A stretch of DNA of 17,912 bases from Thoreauomyces humboldtii (taxonomy: Eukaryota > Chytridiomycota > Chytridiomycetes > Spizellomycetales > Powellomycetaceae), in assembly GCA_027596035.1 (NCBI GenBank), contig JADGJA010000459.1:1-17912 (forward strand), read 5' to 3'. Position numbers and translations under genes: made by a program. Below are positions 8,901 through 17,027 of the stretch, piece by piece. The notes below the pieces were generated by a model. That model worked only from the letters and a program-made list of their open reading frames with translations. It was not told where the DNA came from and searched no databases. Position 1 is the stretch's first letter; every line of letters begins with the position of its first letter.

Positions 8901-8907
8901 TATATTT
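8901..8907 (+). promoter_or_regulatory. TATA-like box of the P450
   Basis: TATATTT lies 67 bp before the P450 ATG and 7 bp before the second GGTACTGTACA element. The spacing is plausible for a core promoter. Confidence 0.4.
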
Positions 8908-8912
8908 GGTCT

Positions 8913-8923
8913 GGTACTGTACA
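8913..8923 (+). promoter_or_regulatory. GGTACTGTACA element, copy 2
   Basis: Exact copy of the 11-mer, starting 55 bp before the P450 start codon. It probably lies near the transcription start. Confidence 0.5.
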
Positions 8924-8967
8924 CGACCGCCCGTCCCGTCCTCGAACAAAGCAAAGTCCGCTTCATC

Positions 8968-10755
8968 ATGACCATCATTGACGATATCCCATGGGCCAAC
9001 GGTCGAGTTACTCTGGCAGTCCTCGTTCTCGCCGCATTCTTGGCGTACCGCATCGTCGCACCCGCTGGCCTCAGCTTGCCGGAACCCAAGGGGTCGTTGC
9101 CCATCATCGGAGCAACTCTGGGGTTCATGCATTATGCCCGCCGTCAGCAGCTTCAACGTTACCTCGCCGAGCAGACCCGTGCGCTCGGACCCATCTGGAA
9201 CTTCAAAGTTCTGGGATCATCGACGCCCATCGTGAGCGACGCGAGGGAAGTACGGAGGGTGCTCACCGACACCGAAACGTTCCGCCGCGGTCCAGCCTTC
9301 GCCGATGCTTGCAAGGGGTTCTGCGACTATGCTCTGTTCATGATCGAGTCGACCATGTGGAAGCATCACAGAAAACTCGTGCAGCCTTCCTTTGGACCTG
9401 CGGGCGTCAGACGTGCGGTGGCCGTGACCGTCAAGCAAACCGACAAGCTCTTGTCCATCTGGGAAGGCAGAATGAAGGATGATCCTAACGCAGAGGTCAA
9501 CCTCCATGATTCGTTCCAGCGACTTGCGCTGGACGTTGTGGGCGACCTCATGCTCGGTGGACATCAATTCAAGAGCTTGGATACCATGCCTTTAGCTCAT
9601 GAGTCCGTGACGCATGTCGCTCACAAGCGTACCGATGCTTCATCAGGTAACCTTCAGAACTTGTTTGCGGCTCGAAAATCCCTTGCTGACTGCATCTTCC
9701 CACTGTCCTCAGGTGATATGTTTGAGAGCTTCGAAAGGATGGTTCAAGCAGTCGGCGACCGCGTCGGATCCCCGGAATGGACGTGGCGCTTCTTCTCGGC
9801 CACCGTCAAAGACATGGCACCGGACGCCACCTTTCAGAGTCATCTCGCGCACAGCGTGATCGCCAAGCGCCAAGCCGAGCTCGACGCCATGACGGAGCTC
9901 CCCACGAAAGACGAACTGGATGTGCTTGACCGGCTTCTGATCCCCACCGCGGATGGCGAGAAGTTGCCGCTCAAGGAGATCGTCGACGAAGTCTGGGGCT
10001 TCATCCTGGCTGGCCACGAGACTAGCAGCAGCGCTGCTACCTTTGCGATGCATTTCCTGATGACCTACCCGGACGTGTGCTCCAAGCTTACGCGAGAGAT
10101 CTCGACTGTGCTGGGCGACCGCGAGCCCACATTCGAAGATCTGACGGAGCTTCGTTACCTTGACCAGTTTTTCAAGGTACCTCCCATTGGCGGGGCAACA
10201 ATATCCCCGTTCAATTAACCCATATTCTCTGTTCACTAAGGAATCCCTTCGACTCAACTCCTCCGTTAACGTGCTCAACCGCGTCACTACCAAGGCGACC
10301 ACCATCTCCGGGTACACCATTCCAGCCAACCAGAACTGTCTCGTCAACCTCCGCGCCATCCATCGTGACCCGAAATACTGGGGCCCAACGGCAGACGACT
10401 TCAACCCGGATCGCTGGGCCGACAAGGAGGCGATGCGCGCCATTGAGTCGGTCGGAGCCTACATGCCGTTCGGTGGAGGCGGCAAGATCTGCGTGGGAAA
10501 AAAGGTCGCTGAGGCGGAAGTGAAGGTGAGTTTGAGTCTGCAGCCGTTGTCGGAGGGAAAAGGCAAGCCAGGACTTGACGGTGTTTGCCGCGTCCTTTCC
10601 AGGTCATGTTGATCCGAGTCCTCCAACGGTTCACGTTCACCTTGCGTCCTGGACAAGACCACCGTTATACGGTTGATGGAATCACAGCAGGATTCAGACA
10701 GGGAGTCTTCGCGAGCCTTCACCCACGTACAACCTCTGCGGCCGCAGCTGGATGA
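8968..10755 (+). CDS. Cytochrome P450 monooxygenase
   Basis: Membrane-bound haem monooxygenase, presumably on the endoplasmic reticulum and fed by P450 reductase; the substrate cannot be told. Exons 8968-10176, 10241-10525 and 10603-10755 join in phase 0, giving 548 aa, normal for a fungal P450. An N-terminal anchor (VTLAVLVLAAFLAYRIV, about 14-30) is followed by the proline-rich hinge LPEPKGSLPIIG. Visible motifs are the C-helix WKHHR (W131, R135), the I-helix AGHETSS (348-354), the K-helix ESLR (404-407, created by joining exons 1 and 2), FNPDRW (457-462), and the haem loop FGGGGKICVG with Cys487. The usual Arg of the haem loop is Lys, which the family tolerates. Donors are GTACCT and GTGAGT; acceptors are ACTAAG and TTTCCAG. 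All key residues are intact, so it should be functional. The overall look is of a CYP4/CYP52-like clan, but I would not name a CYP family. Confidence 0.95.
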
Positions 10756-10832
10756 TGCGGCAGGAGTCGAGACACAGTCGATTGTCATGTAGATATAGAA
10801 AGTCGTAGATGTAACGACTAACTTTAGCGTTA

Positions 10833-10855
10833 GCTCGGCGATTTACGAGCCGAGC
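10833..10855. other. 7-bp GC-rich hairpin after the P450
   Basis: GCTCGGC and GCCGAGC form a perfect 7-bp stem around a 9-nt loop, 78 bp past the P450 stop codon. A weaker 6-bp stem (AGTCGT/ACGACT) lies just before it at 10801-10819. It is probably in the 3' UTR. No bacterial-style terminator is implied. Confidence 0.5.
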
Positions 10856-10930
10856 AGTCAACCGAAATGACCCAGTCTTCGTTCGGAAATCCAGACTGTA
10901 TCCACAAAGTTTATTCTCGTGGCAAGAATC

Positions 10931-11068
10931 TTAAGTCTCTCCTTGCCCTGTCATGAAGTGCAAGAGCGTCTGGTCCGTGTAGACGGCGTAATTTCTTCGG
11001 TAATGTTCACTCAGGTTGGTGAGAAACTGACGAGCCTCCACGGTGATGGACTGGTTGAAGCGGTGCAG
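10931..11068 (-). CDS. Possible terminal exon of an unrecognised gene
   Basis: A minus-strand stretch after an AG at 11069-11070 is open for 45 codons and ends in TAA. It includes RFNQSITVEARQFLTNLSEH and RRNYAVYTDQTLLHFMTGQ. The pattern of hydrophobic and charged residues looks like amphipathic helices of a real protein. It lies between the convergent P450 and eL18 genes, on the same strand as eL18. I could not connect it to an upstream exon. The frame just upstream (SSEVVVGSGGFFQFHVEVDG) is also coding-like but joins badly. I do not recognise it, and it may be chance. Confidence 0.22.
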   Translation of the reverse strand: MHRFNQSITVEARQFLTNLSEHYRRNYAVYTDQTLLHFMTGQGET

Positions 11069-11371
11069 CTTTCAACTGCCACGCGGCAATGAAGGCCACC
11101 GTCTACCTCCACGTGGAACTGGAAAAAGCCACCACTGCCAACGACGACCTCAGACGAGCACGTCTACACAATAGCGTTTGCAGAGACACAAAATGCTCTA
11201 CGGTAGGACTACTCTTATGTCGTCTTGTCGCAGCGGGCTTCCTATTTTCCACGTCATAAAGAACCCAACACGATCAGGTGCGCACAGAAGAACATGTATT
11301 GCAGAAAGACAAGCAGACCACAAGCCACGACCAAGTGACCAGAAGAAATCGTAAGTGATCGGTTCCAAGGC

Positions 11372-12607
11372 TTAAGCCTTGTAACCACGGGACTTTCTGC
11401 GTCCACGGGCACGCTCCTGCTTGCGTCCCTTGGAGCGAACGAAAGGCTTGGCGCTGGAGTGGGGCTTTCCGGGGGTTCCGAAGTGCTTGACCGACTCGCG
11501 GGTGCTGCGCTGTCCACGGAGGAGGACGGTTCCTTTGCCGAGGGGCGAACGGAGGGCAAGCTGGTCAAAGGTGAGGATCTCACCGCCGGCCTTGAGGATA
11601 CGGGCACGGGCGGTACGGGTGACACGAAGGGCAGCCACGGTGAGCTTGGGAACGGTCAGGAGACGGTTGTCGTCGGTGATGGTGCCGACGATAACGGCGA
11701 TCTTTCCGTCCTTGTTCTGCATGAAGCGGGCGAGACGCGACACGGAGAGAGGAGGACGGTTGACACGCGACATAAAGAGACGCTTCAGAACGACCTGGTT
11801 GAAGTTGGACGAGGTACGACGAGCCAGGAAGCGGTAAAGCTGAAAGCGAAAATCGACATTAGCATTCGGCTCCGGAGTCCTCCTCTTCGCTCATGTACAC
11901 ACCTTCACGAGCATGCGCAGGTACACATCCTATTCAATCAAAGAAGAAACTTTGTAAGCAACGACTTCCAGTAGTCCCAACAGACAAAAAGGTCTCGACT
12001 TACCTCAGACTTAGGGGCCTGACGGGCACCCTTCTTGACGTGGTGACGAACTCCGGAGTCGATACCCTTTTGAGAGGACGAGGAAGGCGGGAATCAGAAT
12101 CTCGGTATTGAGAGTCGCTCTCAAGACGCTCCACAGGAGACTTTAGGCTTCCATTTCCGAGGGAAAGAAGCAACGTTTTCCACGCCACGTCCGACGAATC
12201 CCGCAGCCAGCCCGCCTAGTGCTTCCGACGCTTTTCCTTATCCTGGCGAAACGGATCGCAGCAGAAGTCCGACACATGCACATGCCCATGCGTGCCATTC
12301 CCCGACTGCGACCGGAACGTCAGGAATCCAGAGCGACGAAGGAGAGCACAGCAGCGAGCGTGTAAGCAGGCGCGTGGGAGATGGAGAGGTCCACGTTGCT
12401 TCCGTTCTATGTTCCCCCGAGAGAATGTCGGCTTTCGAGTGCTCCATGCTTCACTTGCGACCCTTTCATCCATCCATCAAGCGAAATGACCGGTCACGGA
12501 AGCCGAAGCGATAGGTGGGTGGTCAAACGCCCGTATCGTTCACGAACGCATACGAATGATGGATGGATGGATGGATGGATTCCTGGCGGTGTAGTCGTGC
12601 ATACCAT
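11372..12607 (-). CDS. RPL18: 60S ribosomal protein eL18
   Basis: Structural protein of the large cytosolic ribosomal subunit. Exons: 12607-12605 (the ATG alone), 12066-12004, 11929-11903 (27 nt) and 11839-11372. Spliced length is 186 aa, exactly the usual eL18 size. The start [14 protein letters not shown], then [42 protein letters not shown]-like [33 protein letters not shown] and the basic tail [20 protein letters not shown] all fit the family. The start exon was chosen because it is the only ATG followed directly by GT (GTATGC) upstream of the second exon within reach. Its A-rich context (GCAAAAATGG) is typical of highly expressed genes. Introns are 538, 74 and 63 nt with donors GTATGC, GTAAGT and GTGTGT. 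It is divergently paired with the MYND gene. Confidence 0.95.
11903..11929 (-). other. 27-nt microexon of eL18
   Basis: Nine codons (DVYLRMLVK) are flanked by an acceptor GAATAG and a donor GTGTGT. The residues are essential to the eL18 N-terminal helix, so the exon must be included despite its size. Confidence 0.92.
12067..12604 (-). other. 538-nt first intron of eL18 with inverted microsatellites
   Basis: This intron separates the start codon from the rest of the gene and is several times longer than the other introns here. It carries (GGAT)5 at 12561-12580 and CATCCATCCATC at 12467-12478. These are complementary over 12 bases, so the RNA could form a stem enclosing about 79 nt close to the donor site. 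A first intron directly after the ATG is common in fungal ribosomal-protein genes. Confidence 0.8.
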
Positions 12608-12941
12608 TTTTGCTGGTCCTTGGTCGGTGGTGAAGGAATGAGCGAGTGTGGGAAAGACCGGCGAAGGCGAGATGCACGACGGACCTTTGAAGGGCCACAG
12701 GGGAGGGAGGCGAGCGTCAAAAACATTTCGCGGAGGTTCCTTCTCCGGGTCGCTTGTCCTTCCAAAGGTCCCCAATCTTCCCTCCGTGTACAGTACCTCA
12801 TTCCTGCAGCGCACAGCACATCAACCGTCCCGAAGAGGTCAAGTCAAAGCTATCCGGATATAGAGCTAGATCCAGATATAGAGCTTGTATTATTATTATC
12901 AGCCTTCTATCTAACGCCTAGAGCTCTGCCGCAACAAAGTC
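12608..12941. promoter_or_regulatory. Divergent promoter shared by eL18 and the MYND gene
   Basis: The two start codons face away from each other across 334 bp. The region holds one exact GGTACTGTACA element at 12788-12798 (read on the minus strand), a direct repeat GATATAGAGCT at 12857-12867 and 12875-12885, and a short TAT run (TATTATTATTAT) before the MYND 5' end. Which elements serve which gene is unknown. Confidence 0.7.
12788..12798 (-). promoter_or_regulatory. GGTACTGTACA element, copy 3
   Basis: The plus strand reads TGTACAGTACC across 12788-12797 with its flank, so the minus strand carries the exact 11-mer. It lies about 180 bp upstream of the eL18 ATG and about 145 bp upstream of the MYND ATG. 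Confidence 0.5.
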
Positions 12942-13986
12942 ATGTTGTCCGAAGCTGCTGCCGCCGAAACGGTCGCACCCCTCACCGCTCAAGTCCCGGG
13001 CGCTGGGGCCGCTGCTGCTCAAGGAAAGAAGAAGAAGCGCTCAAAGAAGAACCCGAACGAGGTCTGGGGTCCTGAAGATGTGGCTCAGTCAGTCGCAGCC
13101 ATGAGCCAGTCACCCCCCGCAATTCCTGAAATCAAAGGAGGGTACGAGGACCGCGTGGGCACCATGAAGGCCGTCCAAATGCACTTGCGCGAGTTCTTGG
13201 CGGACGACGCCGGCAGCAGAGCCTGGCGCAAGCTTACTCCAGATTCTCGACGCAACGTCATCCGCGTCACTTCCCCGAACATGCCAATGTGCTTCGGCGA
13301 TACCGAAGTCATTCTCGAGGACGGCGAAAAACACGACGTCCACGGCATTTCTCACATCGCCCCAGAACTCAACGTCACGGATCTGTGCGATAAGGACAAC
13401 TTTTTCGAACTTTTGAGGGAAAGAGCGACGAAAAGCCCTTGGGAACTCGCCATCAAAGACTTGACTGTCATTCAAGATGCGATCAAGCTTCACAACTTCA
13501 GACCCGCCACGCCGTATGGCAAGACCATCATGGCCATGACGGAGGACAGCTGGGGACAGATGATGGACGTCCAGGTGATGGATCCTTCGATCACCGAGAT
13601 GCTTCGAAAGGGATGGCTTGTCGACGGAGCGATCGCCGGATTGGCGATCGAGCGTCAGCTCAACATCCTCATGAGCTTGACGGGTGTGGTGGACTCGATC
13701 CGACAGGACTACCTGGCAGCAAAGTCTGCGATTGTACCGGCCTTTTACGGGTGCTTTCGATGCGGAAGGCCAGCTCCTCTAGCTGACCCTTCAGCAAAGC
13801 TACAGGCATGCGGGCGATGCCGATCGGCATTCTACTGTGGTAGGTTCAAAGGAGACATCTGGTCACTTTTCATAGGGGCAATGAAGCTCTTTTTTCGAGT
13901 GAAAACCCCTAATCATGGCTTTCGCAGATCGGAACTGCCAAAGTTCAGACTGGAAGGTACACAAAGCCACTTGCAGGTCGTCCTAG
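12942..13986 (+). CDS. MYND-type zinc-finger protein
   Basis: Exons 12942-13839 and 13928-13986; 318 aa. A C-terminal MYND finger, which binds two zinc ions and usually mediates protein-protein contacts, becomes complete only after splicing. Its ligands are C271, C274 (CFRCG), C290, C293 (CGRC), C299, C303 (YCDRNC), H311 and C315 (HKATC). The 88-nt intron (GTAGGT, CTAAT branch, TTTCGCAG) cuts the finger. Read straight through, the frame loses the last three ligands. The N-terminus has a basic patch (QGKKKKRSKKNP, 27-38) that could act in nuclear targeting. The middle (about 65-265) is a helical region without a motif I know (WGQMMDVQVMDPSITEML, GLAIERQLNILMSLTGVV). No SET domain is present, so it is not a SMYD methyltransferase. 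The partner and pathway are unknown. Confidence 0.9.
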
Positions 13987-14314
13987 TTTGAACTCAATGC
14001 GATCTTGATCTGCAAAAATGGAACATTCTAAAAATACATGAGTTCGAAGGACTTGCATGCTGTGGCTGTCGTGTCTAGACCCACGACGCTGTAACTCCAC
14101 CACACACCCACTATACTCGAAAACAGCACTGTAGTCCCACCACACCCACGAAAATAGCACTTTATTCCTTTCACACCTCCACCATTGTAGAAAGACACGA
14201 AGACGCGCCGAGGTGGCTCATGCTGTACTTCATATTCTTCTTGGGTGTCTCGGACCTTTGGCACTAGAACGTACTAAACTCGAAAGCAGCTGACCGCCTC
14301 ATCAAACATAACCC
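13987..14314. other. Intergenic, MYND 3' flank
   Basis: About 330 bp with no exon seen. It contains an imperfect repeat at 14091-14161 and A/T-rich stretches (TAAAAATACATG) that could hold the MYND polyadenylation region. Confidence 0.5.
14091..14161. repeat. Diverged two-copy tandem repeat
   Basis: Copy 1 (14091-14130) starts GTAACTCCACCACACACCCA and ends GAAAACAGCACT. Copy 2 (14131-14161) starts GTAGTCCCACCACACCCACG and ends GAAAATAGCACT. The copies differ by a 9-bp gap and several substitutions. Confidence 0.7.
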
Positions 14315-14744
14315 ATGTCATTGAAGAACAAAAGTGCGGGAAAGTATGATCGGCAGGTGGTGAAAAAGATGCCTGTGACGAGTCAGCCTGCAGCTGGACC
14401 TGCAAATACTGAGGTTGCCGTCGGCTAAAGCTTGGGAGTTGTGCTGCGCACGCTGTGCGACAACTATCGAAGCGAGCATGCGCACATGCTGATCTATGCG
14501 TCAACGAGAGGAACCGGTTGCGGTCGTGAACGGGAACGCCACCAGGAGCTCAGTGAGCTGCGAAATGTGGTCCACAAAGTTTGATCTGGACAGATTGACA
14601 GTATGCTCAGAACGACGCCACTGGCAGAAGGCCGACGAATTCATGACTCGTGTCTCCCAAGATTTTTCTTTGTTTACTCTACTACTTATTCGGGGATGGT
14701 TTTGGGCTAACCTGCCGCTGCGACGAGGTGAAAGCCTCGCATAG
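14315..14744 (+). CDS. Tentative three-exon small gene, unknown function
   Basis: Exons 14315-14343, 14431-14552 and 14611-14744 join in phases 2 and 1, giving 94 aa. Intron lengths are 87 and 58 nt. The second intron is convincing (donor GTGAGC, acceptor TGCTCAG); the first is weaker (donor GTATGA, CTGAG branch, GGCTAAAG). The product starts MSLKNKSAG. It continues LGVVLRTLCDNYRSEHAHML, then a charged stretch across the second junction (GRERERHQELKRRHWQKAD) and a hydrophobic part (FSLFTLLLIRGWFWANL). It could be a small helical or membrane-associated protein. I recognise no family. None of the exons stands out as a single open frame, which is why the gene is easily overlooked. It lies between the MYND and DP genes on the same strand. 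Confidence 0.38.
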
Positions 14745-14895
14745 CCGGTTGCGGCAGTCTGCGCAAAAGACTCGTGGATTTTCGTGCCACATGCATAGGA
14801 TTGCTCAATGAGGGGGTTCCGAGTTGCCGACATGGCCTGGCTTGCGGCGTGTCACATCTGATCCCTTGCGTGGACCCTTACCTGCCTATCATACA

Positions 14896-14906
14896 TGTAC
14901 AGTACA
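14896..14906 (-). promoter_or_regulatory. TGTACTGTACA element, copy 4 (one base different)
   Basis: The plus strand reads TGTACAGTACA; the minus strand TGTACTGTACA differs from copies 1-3 only at the first base. It lies about 365 bp upstream of the DP start codon. Confidence 0.45.
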
Positions 14907-15096
14907 GTTCATATCGGTTACCAAGTATACCCGATCTGCCGTTAGAGTTTTTGTGTCCAAGAGGTGGTGTTGGGCAGCAGCAGCAGCAGCAAGCAACGAG
15001 GCAGTCGAAAAAAACGCAACGGGGGTTCGGTTTTCCAACGGCCGGTAAGCTTCCCCCTCATACCCTTCGGTCCCTAATCTTGGAAGGGCATCTCTC

Positions 15097-15105
15097 TTAA
15101 ATATA
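15097..15105 (+). promoter_or_regulatory. TATA-like box of the DP gene
   Basis: TTAAATATA lies 165 bp before the DP ATG, between an inverted pair CCTTCGG / CCGAAGG at about 15064 and 15108. Confidence 0.35.
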
Positions 15106-15269
15106 CCCCGAAGGCCACATATACCCACCACCCCCCCTTCCCCTGATCACGTTCGATATACCTCTGCTTCCGGCTGTCATCGGTTGCGATACCCACACAA
15201 TCCTCGGACGATCCGATCCTCACCTCTCACGACGTTCATGTCAAACCTCGACCCACTCAGCAAACTGCA

Positions 15270-17027
15270 ATGAGGCGAGCCAGTTCCGGCGAAAACCCGG
15301 CGGGCTTGCCAGACGACAGGGGTCCTCGCAAACGATGCGCAACGGATGCGTTTGATACAGACCCACGGCTGCAGTCAACGAGGAATCACTCGTGAGTGCG
15401 CCCCCTCGAAAAACGCCACCACGAACGGAACTCGAAATTCAAACCCCACTTTTTCTAGAGATCCATTTCGGACGCAGCCATCGATGCTGCCATTTACGGG
15501 ATCGACAATGGGAGGTCCCTCCTTCTTTCCCCCTTCTGGGAGTTCCAGCAGCCCTTTCGCTACGATCGATCAGCGAACATCCCTCCCGCCTCCAGGCGGG
15601 CAATCGGCGCTCCAGCAGCGTCAGAGCTTTTGCACCTTTCGACCGTCTGCGACCTATAGCCAGCAGGGTGGTCCTTACGGAGGAAGCCAGCCGTATCAGC
15701 AGATACTTTCCCTCGATCGACCATACTCCGGTCAGAGGAGAGCATCCGACAGAGAGAAGGCCACCACGGCAGTGGCGGCCGAGGGCGACGGGGACGTCAT
15801 GGGGTCCGCGTCGTCGGTGCTCTCCCACGATCTGGAAGGGACCGGGAGGGCTCCTGGGGATGGAGGTCCGAACCTGGACCCTGCGAAACGGGTCAAGGGT
15901 CTGAGACACTTTAGCAAGTGCGTGGCGGACAAGGTCGAGACGAAAGGGACCACGACGTACAACGAGGTGGCCGACGAGCTCGTTGAAGAGTTCACCGCCG
16001 AGGCCCGAACCGCGGATTCGGTATGGCAGCAAAACCGATGTTGGTATTCAGCTAGACAACTGATACTGGACATGTGTCTCGTTAGTTTGACAACAAGAAC
16101 ATCCGCAGGCGCGTTTACGATGCGCTGAATGTCCTGATGGCGATGGGTATCATCGTGAAAGATAAGAAGGAGATCAAGTGGACCGGCCTGCCCATAGAAG
16201 GCGGGTGCCAACGTGACCTTGAATCGCTCCAGGTGAGGCTTCGACTTGAAGATTGGAAACCGCATCTGGTTGGCCACATGCTGATTATAAAGGCTCTTAC
16301 TTGCAGACGCGGAACCGCGAGCTTCATATAGCTACCCAGATGGAACGAGTGGCGGTCGAGTCCCGTCTGCAAAAGGTTGGATAAATTGCTGCATCTCAGA
16401 CCATTAGCAAGAGTATTGATGTTTTCGCCTCGAGCAGCAACGTCTTTTGAAATCACTCGTGAATCGCAACACCAGTCGACCAACCCACCAGGACCTCACC
16501 TCTGCGACGGCAACAACCGCTTCCACCGGTACTGGATCCCTCGCAGACCAACTTCAGCTGCCCTTCCTCCTCCTCCGATCCGTTCCCGATGCCTCCGTCA
16601 CCATTGACAGCAATGATGACGGGACTCAGTTCATCGTTAACTTCTCCAAACCCTTTGACATGATTGACGACCTGGATATCGTGGGCATGTTGTTCGGGTT
16701 GCCATCCGATGGAGACGGGCACATGGCCCCGGCTGTCCCCACGGAAGGACAACCGAGAAACCCTCAGCGAGTGGACGAGATGGAAAGTCCACCGGACTTC
16801 TTTCCGGGACTCGGAAGAAGCCAAGCTGAAAGCGGTGAGCATATCTACTGAGAGACCTTACCGGCCGAGGCTTCACAATGCTCATCATGTTCGGCTATCT
16901 GCACTCCTGTTTCACAGAACCGCAATCTCCTTTTCCCTCGGCTATGGTCCTGGATCTCCCAAACCCGATACCCTCGCATGCCCCACACGGCTCCGCGCCC
17001 CAACCTTCCCCGTTCTACGGCAACTAG
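15270..17027 (+). CDS. DP-family transcription factor (E2F dimerisation partner)
   Basis: DP proteins pair with E2F to switch on G1/S genes. Exons: 15270-15391, 15459-16020, 16086-16232, 16307-16375, 16438-16834 and 16918-17027. All join in phase, giving about 468 aa. The acceptor of exon 5 could be 3 nt earlier. I use the ATG at 15270, not 15346: it reads [12 protein letters not shown] and splices cleanly (GTGAGT..TTTCTAG) into SDPFRTQPS. The N-terminal 185 residues are disordered and Gln/Ser/Gly-rich. The winged-helix DNA-binding domain runs about 188-264: [52 protein letters not shown] and [10 protein letters not shown]. It has the RRRVYD recognition motif and the DP signature. A helical dimerisation segment follows (about 265-315), then a DP-type beta domain ([33 protein letters not shown]). 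The tail is Pro/Ser-rich. No E2F or Rb gene is in the window. Confidence 0.93.

Larger units (their letters stand above)
8534..8967. promoter_or_regulatory. P450 upstream region
   Basis: This 434-bp stretch has no exon I can support. It contains two exact GGTACTGTACA elements, a looser GGTACTTGTACA at 8606-8617, three tandem GTTGGAT units, and a TATA-like box at 8901. It is therefore the best-equipped promoter region in the window. Confidence 0.5.
10756..11371. other. Convergent intergenic region, P450 and eL18 3' ends
   Basis: The P450 and eL18 genes run towards each other here. Apart from the hairpin at 10833 and a possible minus-strand terminal exon at 10931-11068, I see only UTR-like sequence. 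A hydrophobic stop-free stretch at about 11344-11254 (minus) is an out-of-frame extension in the eL18 3' flank. Confidence 0.45.
14745..15269. promoter_or_regulatory. DP upstream region
   Basis: About 520 bp without a supported exon. It holds the fourth GTACTGTACA-type element (14896-14906), a (CAG)5 run (14975-14989), an A7 tract preceded by GCAGTCG (15001-15014), a TATA-like TTAAATATA at 15097-15105, and a pyrimidine-rich stretch at about 15128-15144. Confidence 0.55.

Noticed and set aside
9709..10443. 244-codon minus-strand open frame inside the P450
   Set aside because: It overlaps the I-helix, K-helix and an intron of a clear P450 on the other strand.
10833..10855. Hairpin as a transcription terminator
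   Set aside because: The stem lacks a following U-run and the genome is eukaryotic, so intrinsic termination is not expected.
15346..15391. ATG at 15346 as the DP start
   Set aside because: Reading from it runs through a good intron (GTGAGT..TTTCTAG). The upstream ATG at 15270, in another frame, splices in phase and gives a natural N-terminus.
15439..16032. 197-codon minus-strand open frame inside the DP gene
   Set aside because: It is antisense to the second DP exon, which has recognisable DNA-binding motifs. The minus frame has none.
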